Both the position numbers and the translations under genes were made by a program. From Aldehydirespirator sp965219165 (GTDB lineage Bacteria; Actinomycetota; Acidimicrobiia; Acidimicrobiales; Aldehydirespiratoraceae), in the NCBI GenBank assembly GCA_965219165.1, contig CBDCMW010000002.1:2790001-2854000 (forward strand): a stretch of DNA of 64,000 bases, read 5' to 3'. The first letter of the stretch is position 1. Each line of letters starts with the position of its first letter. Shown here piece by piece: positions 52,519-62,008 of the stretch. The notes below the pieces were generated by a model that searched no databases, had not been told where the DNA came from, and was given only the letters and a program-made list of their open reading frames with translations.

Positions 52519-55095
52519 TCAACTGATTCCGGCCGCGGCGCGCGCTAGGTCGAGGGCCTCGTCCAACCGGTCCGCGTCCCTGCCGCCAGCCACGCACAGA
52601 TCGGCTGCGGACCTCCCCCCGCCGCCGATGGTCTTCTTGGCTTGGGTGATCAGGTCGCCGGCATGGAACCCGCCGCTCTCGGCTACTGCCGCGGCCAGGG
52701 CCGCTCCCCCCGAATCGAGCGCGGCGCCGAGCACGACGGCCTTGACGCCGTCGATGTCGCGTATCGACACGGCCAGGTTGCGCAGGCCGTCGCGGCCCAC
52801 GTCATCCACCCGGGCCACCACCACGCCGTCCACCGCCGCGGCGGCGAGCTCCGGGGCCCGTCCCAGCGCCACCCGGCGCCTCAGCTCGGCCACCTGGTCC
52901 CGCAGAGCCTTCGTCTCGCTCTGGCGCTTGGCCACCCCGTCGGCCAGCTCGGCCGCGGGCACTCCCAGCGACCGGGCCACGTCATCGATCAGCGACTGCT
53001 GGCTGCGCAGCAGCGCGAGCGTGTCATGGCCGGTGATGGCCTCCAATCGGCGCATGTTGGCACCGATCGACGCCTCGGAGGTGATGTGGAACGCGCCGAT
53101 GTCGCCTAAGGCCCTCACATGGGTGCCGCCGCACAGTTCCACTGAATGGCGGCCGGCCTCGAGCACCCGCACCAGGTCGCGGTACTTCTCACCGAAGAAG
53201 GCGATAGCCCCAATCTGCTGAGCGTGGTCGAAGGTGGTCTCATAGTGGCGGCACGACTCGTTGTCGAGCACCTCGGAGTTGACGAGATCCTCCACTTCGG
53301 TGATCTGGGAGGGCGTGAGGGCCTCGTAGTGGCTGAAGTCGAAGCGCAGCCGGTCGGGTCCGACCCAGGATCCCTGCTGCTTGACGTGCTCGCCCAGGAT
53401 CTCCCGCAGCGCCCAGTGCAGGATGTGGGTGGCCGTGTGGTTGCGGCGGATGGCGGCCCGACGCTCGGCGTCCACCACCGCAGCGACCTCGTCGCCGACC
53501 CGCAGCTCCCCGTCGACCGGCTCGACGATGTGGACATGCAGGTCGGGCACCCCGTAGACGGTGTCGGTCACCCGCACCCGCGCGCCGGTCGCGTCGCATG
53601 AGATCTCGCCGATGTCTCCGATCTGCCCGCCGCTCTCGGCGTAGAACGGGGTGCGATCCAGCACGACCCGACCGTCCGCGGCGTACAGGACCCGGCCCAC
53701 AGTCCTCAGCTCGGCCCGGCCGGTGAACTCGGTGGGACCCGCGGCCCCGAAGAGCGCCACGAAGGGGGCCACATCGTCGGCGACGGCCACCGAGCGGGCG
53801 CTGCGGGCCCGCTCCTGCTGCTTCGACATGGCCGCCGCGAAGCTCTCGGTGTCCACCTCCACGCCCCGTTCGGCCGCGATCTCGACGGTGACCTCAAGGG
53901 GGAAGCCGTAGGTGTCGTGCAACAGGAAGGCGACGTCGCCGTCGATCGGCTCGCCGGGAGCAAGCCCGGCCATTCGCCCGTCGAGGATGGCCTGGCCGGT
54001 GCGCAGCGTCTGGCGGAACCTCTGCTCCTCGCGGTCGATCACGTCGCGGACATAGCCGTGGTTGCGGGCCAGGTCCGGGTAGGCCTCCGCCATCACCTCG
54101 ACAACGGCGTCGACCATGCCGCCCATGACGGGTACCTCCACCCCCAGCAGATAGGCGTGGCGCACCGCCCGGCGGATGATGCGCCGCAGCACGTAGCCGC
54201 GGTCCTCGTTGGAGGGGAACACCCCGTCGCTGACCAGCAGCGACGTGGATCGGGCGTGGTCGGCCAGGATGCGAAGCGACACGTCGCAGGGGTCGGACTC
54301 GCCCAATTTGGCCCCGGAGAGGCGCTGGGCCGCGTCGAGCAGGGCGACGAACTCGTCGGTCTCCCACACCGAGTCCACCCCTTGAAGCACCGCCACGGTG
54401 CGCTCGAGGCCCATGCCGGTGTCGATCGAGGGCTTGGGCAGCGGGACCTCTTCGCCGTCGGGGGTGCTCTCGAACTGCATGAACACAAGGTTCCAGACCT
54501 CGACGAAGCGCTCCTCTCCGCCGTGGGCGGGACCGCCACCGGGTCCGTATTTGGGTCCTTTGTCCCAGAAGATCTCCGAGCACGGGCCGCAGGGGCCCAC
54601 GTCGGCCATGCGCCAGTAGTTGTCTTCGCCCAGGCGCTGGATCCGATCGGCGGCCACGCCGACCTCGTCGCGCCAGATGGTCTCGGCCTCGTCGTCGCTG
54701 AGGTGCACCGTCACCCACAGCCGCTCGGGGTCGAGGCCGATCACGCCGGTGACGAACTCCCAGGCCCAGGCGCAGGCGTCGGACTTGAAGTAGTCGCCGA
54801 AGCTGAAGTTGCCCATCATCTCGAAGAACGTGAGGTGCCGGGAGGTGCGCCCGACCTCGTCGAGGTCGTTGTGCTTGCCGCCGGCCCGCACGCACTTCTG
54901 GACGGTGACGGCCCGCGAGAACGGGGGCGTCTGCTCACCGGTGAAGTACGCCTTGAACGGGACCATGCCCGCCACCGTGAAGAGCAGCGTGGGGTCGTGG
55001 GGGATCAGGCTGGCCGAAGGATGATGGGCGTGACCGCGCTCGACGAAGAAGTCGACGAAGGCTTTCCGGACCTCGGCCGCGGTCATCGATTTCAT
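52519..55095 (-). CDS. alaS: Alanine-tRNA ligase
   Basis: 858 residues. Class II catalytic core (FVDFFVERGHAHHPSASLIP, GRTSRHLTFFEMMGNFSFGDYF, GMGLERTVAVLQG). The editing domain has zinc ligands in HTATHILHWAL and ELCGGTHV. The C-terminal DHHA1 domain (GVKAVVLGAALDSGG, GGGGRSAADLCVAGG) is complete. Its start overlaps the next upstream gene by ATGA. Confidence 0.97.
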   Translation of the reverse strand: MKSMTAAEVRKAFVDFFVERGHAHHPSASLIPHDPTLLFTVAGMVPFKAYFTGEQTPPFSRAVTVQKCVRAGGKHNDLDEVGRTSRHLTFFEMMGNFSFGDYFKSDACAWAWEFVTGVIGLDPERLWVTVHLSDDEAETIWRDEVGVAADRIQRLGEDNYWRMADVGPCGPCSEIFWDKGPKYGPGGGPAHGGEERFVEVWNLVFMQFESTPDGEEVPLPKPSIDTGMGLERTVAVLQGVDSVWETDEFVALLDAAQRLSGAKLGESDPCDVSLRILADHARSTSLLVSDGVFPSNEDRGYVLRRIIRRAVRHAYLLGVEVPVMGGMVDAVVEVMAEAYPDLARNHGYVRDVIDREEQRFRQTLRTGQAILDGRMAGLAPGEPIDGDVAFLLHDTYGFPLEVTVEIAAERGVEVDTESFAAAMSKQQERARSARSVAVADDVAPFVALFGAAGPTEFTGRAELRTVGRVLYAADGRVVLDRTPFYAESGGQIGDIGEISCDATGARVRVTDTVYGVPDLHVHIVEPVDGELRVGDEVAAVVDAERRAAIRRNHTATHILHWALREILGEHVKQQGSWVGPDRLRFDFSHYEALTPSQITEVEDLVNSEVLDNESCRHYETTFDHAQQIGAIAFFGEKYRDLVRVLEAGRHSVELCGGTHVRALGDIGAFHITSEASIGANMRRLEAITGHDTLALLRSQQSLIDDVARSLGVPAAELADGVAKRQSETKALRDQVAELRRRVALGRAPELAAAAVDGVVVARVDDVGRDGLRNLAVSIRDIDGVKAVVLGAALDSGGAALAAAVAESGGFHAGDLITQAKKTIGGGGRSAADLCVAGGRDADRLDEALDLARAAAGIS

Positions 55096-55421
55096 GGTGC
55101 GGGAGGAGCTCCGTTGGTGCGAGACGAACCAGCGTCGTCGTCGCTCAGCTCGGACTCGGTGCGGTGCATGGCGTCGCGTCCCTCGGCAACGGCTTGACGC
55201 ACGTCGTCGGCCATGCGCCGGGCCTCGCGTCCAAGGTTCTTGGCACTGTCGACCGCGGTGTCTTTGGCCCGGTTGGCGGCGTCGCGGGAACGGTCGGCCA
55301 CGACGTTGCGCACGTTGGCGGGCGCGTAGCGCTCCGCGGCCTCACGGGCCTTGCTGCGCAGCCAGGCCGCAGTGCCGAGGCCGGCCACATAGCCCGCTCC
55401 GAGCCACCACATCCGCTTCAT
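55092..55421 (-). CDS. Small membrane-anchored protein upstream of alaS
   Basis: 109 residues: an N-terminal hydrophobic anchor (MKRMWWLGAGYVAGLGTAAWL), then a long charged helix (RSKAREAAERY ... ARRMADDVRQAVAEGRDAM) and a disordered end. Similar small proteins sit upstream of alaS in many actinobacteria (I believe DUF6167). Function unknown. ATGA overlaps on both sides. Confidence 0.7.
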   Translation of the reverse strand: MKRMWWLGAGYVAGLGTAAWLRSKAREAAERYAPANVRNVVADRSRDAANRAKDTAVDSAKNLGREARRMADDVRQAVAEGRDAMHRTESELSDDDAGSSRTNGAPPAP

Positions 55422-55951
55422 CGCCGCCTCCTCCGGGTCCGGGCGGTGCCGCGGGACTCGCTCGTCCGGATTGGGGCGGAAGGCCGCGAGACCACGGCCT
55501 CCACCGCCGTTGCCGTCACATCAGCAGCGGCGGAGCTTTCCGACGCGGCCAGGTCCAGAGACCGGTGATGACGGCGGCGGCTGCGCAGGCGCCGACCCGC
55601 TTGGCCCGCGCCCGACACGAGCGACAGGCCCTTGATCAGTGGTGGGGCGAACGCCCGGTAGGTGAGGCGGCTGGCGTGGTCCACGGTGACCGCTATGCGC
55701 TCGGCCCGCCCGATGACCCGGTCCACCCTGTGCAGCTCGGCGTCGGCCTTGGTGACGGTCGTGCGAAGGTCGTCGACCATGGGAAGCGCCGAGTCACGCA
55801 GGTCGTCGACAACGGCCCGCAGCTCGCGCATGGTCCGCACCAGCGACACCACCGCCACGGTCAGCACGACCACCGTCGCCAGGCAGACAACGGTCACTAT
55901 CACTGCGGCGAGGTCGACAGCGCTCACGCAGTCAAGATACCGCCAAGCCAA
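55418..55951 (-). CDS. DUF948-like membrane protein
   Basis: One N-terminal TM helix (AAVIVTVVCLATVVVLTVAVVSL), a coiled-coil region (MRELRAVVDDLRDSALPMVDDLRTTVTKADAEL) and a basic C-terminal tail (RRLRSRRRHHR, GTARTRRRRR). The layout resembles DUF948 proteins commonly found upstream of alaS. GTG 55927 (VSAVDLAAV) is a likelier start than 55951. Function unknown. Confidence 0.7.
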   Translation of the reverse strand: MAWRYLDCVSAVDLAAVIVTVVCLATVVVLTVAVVSLVRTMRELRAVVDDLRDSALPMVDDLRTTVTKADAELHRVDRVIGRAERIAVTVDHASRLTYRAFAPPLIKGLSLVSGAGQAGRRLRSRRRHHRSLDLAASESSAAADVTATAVEAVVSRPSAPIRTSESRGTARTRRRRR

Positions 55952-56096
55952 GAGGCCGAGCGGAAAGACCGCAGTTCACGAGGATCTAGCAAGGCGCCGA
56001 GCGAGGCCGTGGCCCGAGCGGCCCGTGAGCGCAGCGAACAAGAGCGGGAAACCAGAGGCCGAGCAGAATGGCGCTGACCTATCCGCGCGGCCCTAG
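55952..56096. repeat. Dispersed palindromic element, copy E
   Basis: Starts AGAGGCCGAGCGGAAAG and has the full core, GAGCGAGGCCGTGGCCCGAG then GTGAGCGCAGCGAACAAGAG. It then has CAGAGGCCGAGCAG, a second internal edge copy, and ends ATCCGCGCGGCCCTAG. The internal edge is exactly the junction used in the 45-bp array at 48225. It lies between oppF and the DUF948-like gene. Confidence 0.87.
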
Positions 56097-56145
56097 GAGC
56101 GTTCCCGGCGGGTCGGACGAAGCAACTCGCGGTTCTTCCTAGTGC

Positions 56146-57192
56146 TCAGCGTGGCGGCGGCTTCTCGATCAGCCAGCACGCGGCCGCGCCCCCCGGGTGG
56201 TCGATCAGGCTGGGTCGCTCCGACTGGCAGCGGTCGAACGACACCGGGCAACGAGCCTCGAAACGACACCCGGCAGGAACGTCCAACGGGCTGGAGGGCT
56301 CACCGACGATGGGAGGCTCGCCGGTGGCGTCGCGCTTGAGCCGCGGAGCCGATGCCAGCAGGGCCTTCGTGTAGGGATGCTGCGGATCATCGAATATCCG
56401 CTCGGTCGAGCTGTGCTCGACGACGCCACCCAGGTACATCACGATCACATCGTCGGAAACATGGCGGACGACGGCAAGGTCATGGGATACGAACAGCAGT
56501 GTCAAGTTGAGCCGTTGGCGCAGATCGGACAGCAGGTTGAGCACCGAGGCCTGAACCGACACGTCTAGAGCAGCCACGGACTCGTCCGCGATCAGCACTT
56601 CCGGTTCGAGGGCAAGAGCTCGAGCGATACCGATGCGCTGGCGCTGGCCTCCCGATAGCCCCCGGGGGCGGGTGTCCAGGAATCGGCTGGGCAGCTCCAC
56701 CAGGTCCAGAAGCTCCTCGCAACGATCGCCGACCGCGTAGCCGGGAACCATGCGGTGGACGCGCAAGAGCTCGGACAGGACCAGGCGCGGGGTCATGGAC
56801 GGGTTGAGCGACGACCCGGGATCCTGGAAGACCATCTGGATCAGCCGTCGCTGCTGCCGCGAGCGCTTGGCGCCGAGCCTCGTGCCGCCATAGTGGATGT
56901 CGCCGGCGCTCGGCGTCACCAGCCCGACAAGCGCTCTGGCCAGCGTGGACTTTCCGCACCCGCTCTCCCCGACGATCCCCAGACTCCGGCCGCGCTCCAC
57001 GATGAAGCTGACATCGTCCACCGCGATGAGCTCGGCACTTCTGCCCCGGAGGCGGCCGAGCCACGAGTCGTCGATCCCAAACCGGACGCTGAGCCCCTGC
57101 ACTGCCAGCGTGCCGTCCTCCACACGCCCGCCCTCCACAAAGGCGCCATTTGCCGCAGGGGCCGCCCACCCCGCCGACCGGGTCCCGCTCAT
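56146..57192 (-). CDS. Oligopeptide/dipeptide ABC transporter ATPase (OppF-like)
   Basis: Second ATPase of the peptide importer. Walker A GESGCGKSTLARA, Q-loop VFQDPGSSLNP, signature LSGGQRQRIGIARA, Walker B VLIADESVAALDVSVQ (Ser after the catalytic Glu) and switch His in VSHDLAVVRH. The C-terminal oligopeptide motif has Cys in CRFEARCPVSFDRC. ATG 57192 overlaps the OppD stop; about 348 residues. Confidence 0.92.
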   Translation of the reverse strand: MSGTRSAGWAAPAANGAFVEGGRVEDGTLAVQGLSVRFGIDDSWLGRLRGRSAELIAVDDVSFIVERGRSLGIVGESGCGKSTLARALVGLVTPSAGDIHYGGTRLGAKRSRQQRRLIQMVFQDPGSSLNPSMTPRLVLSELLRVHRMVPGYAVGDRCEELLDLVELPSRFLDTRPRGLSGGQRQRIGIARALALEPEVLIADESVAALDVSVQASVLNLLSDLRQRLNLTLLFVSHDLAVVRHVSDDVIVMYLGGVVEHSSTERIFDDPQHPYTKALLASAPRLKRDATGEPPIVGEPSSPLDVPAGCRFEARCPVSFDRCQSERPSLIDHPGGAAACWLIEKPPPR

Positions 57193-58196
57193 CTCACACC
57201 GACCAGCTCGAGCGAGCGAATGCAGGCAGAGGCCGCTCCGCCACCGGATTCGACCAGCCGGTAGGACGCGCCAGCGCACTCGGGCAGTGCGTGACGGCAC
57301 CGATCGCGGAAGCGGCATCCGTCCGGGAACTGGCGGGGGTCGGGAGGACGGCCGCTGATGCCCTCCAGCTCTTCGACGAGGTCGATGACCGGCGCGGCGT
57401 GCATCAACGCATGCGTGTAGGGATGCTTGGGAGCACGGAACAGGGTCCTGGCCTCATTGACCTCCACGAACCGGCCGGCGTACATCACTGCGATGCGATC
57501 TGCGAGGTGGCCGAGCACCGGCAGATCGTGAGTGACGAGGATCATGCTCATCTGCCGCTCGTCCACCAGCCTGCGAAGCAGGGTCAGGATCTGCCGTTGC
57601 ACGGTCACGTCGAGAGCGGTAGTGGGCTCGTCGCAAAGCAGCACCCTCGGTCTGGTGGACAGAGCGGTCGCTATCATGATGCGCTGCCGCAACCCGCCCG
57701 AGAGCTCGTGCGGCCAAGAGCGGGCGCGGCGCTCCGGTGCGGGAACTCCGACCTGGCGCATCAGCTCGACCGCTTCCGAGCGCGCCTGCTTCTTCGACAG
57801 ACCCCGGTTGATCCGTGTGCCGAGACCGACCAGATCCCCGACGCGCATGGTCGGGTTCAGTGCGGTCATCGGCTCTTGGAAGACCATGGAGATCCCACGG
57901 CCGCGCACCTCCGCCGGATCGTATGGAAGCGGTTCGCCGCCATCGGAGGCGAACCGCAAGTCTCCGGTGATCGCTCCTCCTCTCGGCAACAGGCCGACGA
58001 TGGCCTTCAGCGTGAGGCTCTTGCCCGAGCCGGACTCGCCTGCGATTCCCAGCACCTCGCCCTCGCCCAGATCGAGGTCAACACCGTCGACGGGCGTGAC
58101 AATGCCCTCGTGCCCAGCGAAGCCGACATGGAGGTCCCGGACCGACAGCACGGGAGCCGCCGCGCCGTGTATGCCGGTGACCGGGTCTGCACTCAT
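57189..58196 (-). CDS. Oligopeptide/dipeptide ABC transporter ATPase (OppD-like)
   Basis: 335 residues. Walker A GESGSGKSLTLKA, Q-loop VFQEPMTALNPTM, signature LSGGLRQRIMIATAL, Walker B VLLCDEPTTALDVTVQ and VTHDLPVLGH. The C-terminal cysteine cluster CRFRDRCRHALPEC is typical of this family. Follows oppC by 88 bases. Confidence 0.93.
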   Translation of the reverse strand: MSADPVTGIHGAAAPVLSVRDLHVGFAGHEGIVTPVDGVDLDLGEGEVLGIAGESGSGKSLTLKAIVGLLPRGGAITGDLRFASDGGEPLPYDPAEVRGRGISMVFQEPMTALNPTMRVGDLVGLGTRINRGLSKKQARSEAVELMRQVGVPAPERRARSWPHELSGGLRQRIMIATALSTRPRVLLCDEPTTALDVTVQRQILTLLRRLVDERQMSMILVTHDLPVLGHLADRIAVMYAGRFVEVNEARTLFRAPKHPYTHALMHAAPVIDLVEELEGISGRPPDPRQFPDGCRFRDRCRHALPECAGASYRLVESGGGAASACIRSLELVGVR

Positions 58197-58284
58197 TGCG
58201 GGAACCTGCCATGTTGTCGGAGCCTGTCATCGAGCCGCCCGCTCCGCCCGCTTGCTCTCCTCGAGGGCGGCGGCGTGCCGGCAC

Positions 58285-59178
58285 TCATTCCGCGATCCAG
58301 TCGTCGAGCCCGTCGCCCATGAGCATGAACCCGAGGCCGAGGACGGACAGGGCGATGCCCGGTGCCGCCGTGAGCCACCACTGGTCCCGCAGGAACTCCT
58401 TGCCTCCCTCGATCATCGCGCCCCATTCCGCATCGGGGGGCGGGATGCCCAATCCGATGAAGGTGAACGAAGCCAGCGCCAGGATGGCGAAGAGGATGTC
58501 GCTGGCGAAGTAGACGACAGTCTGGGAGATGGTGTTGGGTAGCACATGGCGTCCGATGACGCGAGCGTGCGGGATGCCGGCGGCCCTGGCTGCCTGCACG
58601 TAGTCGAGGCCGCGGACGCGGAGAATCTCGTCGCGCACAATCCGGGCGTAGATCACCCACACCGTCACCGTGAAGGCGACCAGGATCGTTCCGGCGCCCT
58701 GTCCGAAAGCGAACACCAGAGCGATGATGAGGATGTACGCCGGGAAGGCCTGGACCACGTCCGCGATGCGCATGATGAACACGTCGACCCACCTGCCGAT
58801 GTAACCGGCCAGCGCGCCCAGAACGGTGCCGACGACCATCGGAAGGAAGGCGCCCAGGAACCCGACCGTCAGGTCGATCCGAGCCGCGTAGATCAGACGC
58901 GACAAGACGTCCCGGCCCAACTCGTCCGTCCCAACGGGATGCTCCCATGACGGGTCTGCCAGCCGGTTGACCACATCGGGGGCGTCGGGGTCGTGGGGGG
59001 CAATCCACGGGGCGGCCACTGCTACCAGCACGTAGAGGACGACGATGACCGCGCCGACCCAGAACTTCCGGGGGACGCGCCGCCCTTCGGGGCCCTCGAT
59101 CTTCTGAAGCACGCCGGACCCGTCGGTTGCCTCCGGTGCCGCCGCCTGGTCGATCTCGCCGAGAGGCAGCGGGCTCAT
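58285..59178 (-). CDS. Peptide ABC transporter permease (OppC/DppC-like)
   Basis: 297 residues with a soluble N-terminus, one TM helix (FWVGAVIVVLYVLVAVAAPWIA), a conserved DPDAPDVVNRL ... HPVGTDELGRDVLSRLIYAAR loop, and five more TM helices. The EAA-type loop for ATPase contact is VQAARAAGIPHARVIGRHVLPN. ATGA overlap with the OppB-like gene. Confidence 0.93.
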   Translation of the reverse strand: MSPLPLGEIDQAAAPEATDGSGVLQKIEGPEGRRVPRKFWVGAVIVVLYVLVAVAAPWIAPHDPDAPDVVNRLADPSWEHPVGTDELGRDVLSRLIYAARIDLTVGFLGAFLPMVVGTVLGALAGYIGRWVDVFIMRIADVVQAFPAYILIIALVFAFGQGAGTILVAFTVTVWVIYARIVRDEILRVRGLDYVQAARAAGIPHARVIGRHVLPNTISQTVVYFASDILFAILALASFTFIGLGIPPPDAEWGAMIEGGKEFLRDQWWLTAAPGIALSVLGLGFMLMGDGLDDWIAE

Positions 59179-60119
59179 CCGGCGATCTCCACCCGCGGGT
59201 CGATCATGGCGTTGATCACGTCGGCGACCAGGTAGACGGCCACCACGACTATGGCGAACAGCAGCGTGTAGCCCTGGATGGCAGGAAAATCCCGCTGGGA
59301 CGCGGCCAGGACCATGCCCTGGCCCAGGCCGGGGATGCTGAAGGTGGTCTCGATGATCACCATGCCGAAGAGCACGAAGCTGGTCTCGATGGCGACGATG
59401 GTGACCATCGACGAGACGGTGTTCCGCAGGACGAACCGGCGCATCAAGGCCGTGCCGGTGGCCCCGATCGACCGCCCGAGTTGCACATAGTCGCTCTCAA
59501 GCACCCGGATCGCTGAGGATCGGAGGCTGCGGATCTGTACCGGCGCCAACGAGATCCCCAAGGTCACCGCGGGCAGGACGATGTGGTGCAGGTGCTCGGC
59601 CGCGCTGTCGCCGAAGCCCCCGGTGGGGAACCAGCCGGTGGGAAGGGCCACCAGAATGATGAGCATCAACCCCACCCAGAAGGAGGGCATCGCGATGCCC
59701 AGCAGGCTCGCACCCCGGATGAGCTGGTCAGCGATCCCGTCGCGGCGGGCGGCCGCCCAGTTCGCCAGCGGTATCGCAAACACGACGCTGACGACGAGTC
59801 CCCCCGCCACCAGCCACAGGCTCGGCTCAAGCCGATCCTTGATCAGGGTGGTGACGGGCTGGCGCGACTTGAACGAGTAGCCGAAGTCGCCGCGCGCGAC
59901 GTCCCCCATGTAGGTGACGTACTGCACGACGACGGGGTCGTCCAGGCCGAGCTCGTTGCGGACTTCGGCCACGTCCTCCTCGGAGGCGCGCAAGCCGGCC
60001 ACAACCCGGGCCGGGTCTCCCGGTGTCACCTTCAGCAGCAGGAACACCAGGAAGACCACTGCCATCAGGAGCGGCACCGATATCAGCAGCCGCTTGAGAA
60101 CGAAGCTGTACCGGCCCAC
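59175..60119 (-). CDS. Peptide ABC transporter permease (OppB/DppB-like)
   Basis: 314 residues: N-terminal TM helix (LLISVPLLMAVVFLVFLLLKVTPGDPAR), GLDDPVVVQYVTYMGDVARGDFGYS, and EAA-like loop YVQLGRSIGATGTALMRRFVLRN, six TM helices in all. Stands directly after the binding-protein gene. Confidence 0.93.
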   Translation of the reverse strand: MGRYSFVLKRLLISVPLLMAVVFLVFLLLKVTPGDPARVVAGLRASEEDVAEVRNELGLDDPVVVQYVTYMGDVARGDFGYSFKSRQPVTTLIKDRLEPSLWLVAGGLVVSVVFAIPLANWAAARRDGIADQLIRGASLLGIAMPSFWVGLMLIILVALPTGWFPTGGFGDSAAEHLHHIVLPAVTLGISLAPVQIRSLRSSAIRVLESDYVQLGRSIGATGTALMRRFVLRNTVSSMVTIVAIETSFVLFGMVIIETTFSIPGLGQGMVLAASQRDFPAIQGYTLLFAIVVVAVYLVADVINAMIDPRVEIAG

Positions 60120-60144
60120 GCCCCTATGCTTGCCGGTTTCTGGC

Positions 60145-61806
60145 CTAGCCGCTCAACCAGATGTGGTCATACCACCAGGTCGCCCACGGCGCCGGAGCGA
60201 ACCCGTTCACGCCGGGACGGGCCGCGAACGCTGTCTGCTGGTTGCTGAGCGCCACGAAGGGCGCCTGCGTCGCGAGCTCGTCCTGCACCTTGGTGATGGC
60301 CGCTGCCTGCGCGGCGTCGTCGGTGGTGGACGTGAACTCGACGAGGACCTCGTCGAGGACGTCCAGCGGATACCCGGTGTAGAGGTAGTTGACCGCGAGG
60401 TAGTACCCGACCGGATCGATAGCGGTGGGCGAGATAGCGCTCATCGTCCAGAGGTCGATGTCATACTCGTTCGTCGCGGTCCGCTCGATGTGGGAGGTCG
60501 TGTCCAGTGCCACGATCTCGACGTCCACGCCGACGTCGCCCAGCGACGACTGGACGACCTGGGCAACGAGGTCGTGGTTGAGCAAGCCGGTGTCATAGGT
60601 CAGCTCGACCGCGAGGCCCGCCGCTCCGGCCTGGTCGAGCAGCTGCTGCGCCCTAGCGGTGTCGCGGGTGAAGTACGGCTCGGATGGCGGCGCCCAGTCG
60701 GCGATGTTGGGCGGGATGCCGCCCGTCGGCAACTCCCAGGTGCCGGCGCCCAAAGACACGATGGCGTCGTAGTCGATGGCCAGCGCGAAAGCCCTGCGAA
60801 CGTTGGCGTCATCGAAGGGCGGCGCGGTGGTGTTGAAGCCCAGGTAATGCATCAGATGGGCCGGTGCCAGGGTGACCTGGCTGGTGGGGATCGAGCCCAG
60901 CTGATCGGGTGGCACGAGGATCAGGTCCGCGTCGCCCGACTCGAAGGCGACCATGCGCTGGCTTAGGTCGGAGTTCTCGGTGATCACTATCCGGTCCAGG
61001 TACGGCCGCTCGGGATCGTAGAAGTGCTCGTTGCGCACGAGCACGAGTTCCGCCCCGGGCTGCCACGACTCGACGGCGAACGGACCCGCGCCCACCGGGT
61101 CGGCCATGTACTCGTCGCGGGACCGGCCACCGAAGTCCTTAGGCATGATGGCGGCCGACTGCCAGGTGAGGACCGCATCGAGGCTGGAGTCCGGGTACTC
61201 CATCGAGAAGACCGCGGTCTGGTCGTCTACGATCTCGGCCGCACCCAGAGAGGCGTAGAGGATGCCGTAGTTGGGCCCCGCCTTCCACTCCTCGGCCGAG
61301 AACACCACGTCTTCGGCGGTCACCGGCGTTCCGTCGGAGAACCTTGCGTCGGGGTTGAGGTTCACGGTGAAGGTCAGCGCCGCCTCGTCGTACTCCCACG
61401 ACTCCGCTATGCCGGGACCCAGTGTCAGACCGTCAGGATTGGCCCGGATCAGGGGCTCCATCACGTGTTGGATGTACTGGATCGACGCCAACTCCAACGC
61501 GGCGTCGGGATCCCAGCCCTCGTGGAAGATGCCCCGGACCACCCGCAGCTCGCCGCCGCGGACCGGTCCGGCAGTCATGCTCACATCGGGTTCGTCTTCG
61601 GCCACTGGGGCCTCGGTGCCGCCGTCGTCCGGCTCGGCGGCTGGCTCGGAGACGCCCTGTTCGGTGGCCGTGTCGACCCCTCCGGCATCCGACGGCGCGG
61701 TGTCAGCGTCGTCGTCGCCTCCGCAGCTGGCTGCGGCGAGGACCACCATCGCGAGCACCGCGGCCGGTTGCATGAGCCGACGAAGGCTTCCGAGACTCTG
61801 TATCAT
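60145..61806 (-). CDS. Peptide ABC transporter substrate-binding lipoprotein
   Basis: 553 residues. Lipoprotein signal with lipobox LAAASC (Cys28), then an acidic linker (GGDDDADTAPSDAGG). The SBP_bac_5 domain includes ELRVVRGIFHEGWDPDAA, FSDGTPVTAEDVVFS and NVRRAFALAIDYDAIVSL. Strong AGGAGG (61814-61819) before ATG 61806. First gene of the five-gene transporter operon. Ligand unknown; peptides or related amines possible. Confidence 0.93.
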   Translation of the reverse strand: MIQSLGSLRRLMQPAAVLAMVVLAAASCGGDDDADTAPSDAGGVDTATEQGVSEPAAEPDDGGTEAPVAEDEPDVSMTAGPVRGGELRVVRGIFHEGWDPDAALELASIQYIQHVMEPLIRANPDGLTLGPGIAESWEYDEAALTFTVNLNPDARFSDGTPVTAEDVVFSAEEWKAGPNYGILYASLGAAEIVDDQTAVFSMEYPDSSLDAVLTWQSAAIMPKDFGGRSRDEYMADPVGAGPFAVESWQPGAELVLVRNEHFYDPERPYLDRIVITENSDLSQRMVAFESGDADLILVPPDQLGSIPTSQVTLAPAHLMHYLGFNTTAPPFDDANVRRAFALAIDYDAIVSLGAGTWELPTGGIPPNIADWAPPSEPYFTRDTARAQQLLDQAGAAGLAVELTYDTGLLNHDLVAQVVQSSLGDVGVDVEIVALDTTSHIERTATNEYDIDLWTMSAISPTAIDPVGYYLAVNYLYTGYPLDVLDEVLVEFTSTTDDAAQAAAITKVQDELATQAPFVALSNQQTAFAARPGVNGFAPAPWATWWYDHIWLSG

Positions 61807-61833
61807 GCTCTTCCCTCCTGCTGAGCTTAGGTG

Positions 61834-61884
61834 CCTATCATGCGACAGGTAACCGATACCCTATCGCATGATAGGTAGCCTGTC
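61834..61884. promoter_or_regulatory. Large palindromic operator between transporter operon and tetR
   Basis: Perfect 12-base arms CCTATCATGCGA (61834-61845) and TCGCATGATAGG (61864-61875). A second nested pair, GACAGGT/GCCTGTC (61844-61850, 61878-61884), and an inner GGTAACCGATACC are present. It lies 28 bases before the binding-protein ATG and 125 bases before tetR. A TetR-family operator controlling both directions is likely. Between it and tetR is a GCCGCT/AGCGGC hairpin (about 61922-61937). Confidence 0.7.
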
Positions 61885-62008
61885 CAGTGCGAACCGCAGA
61901 GTCCGGGGAATGGCGGAAAGGCCGCTTCCAAGAGCGGCTCCACGACAACGAATACGGAAGGAACGGGGCTGAGGAACCGAGCCGCTAGAACGAAAGTGAG
62001 ACTCTGAC

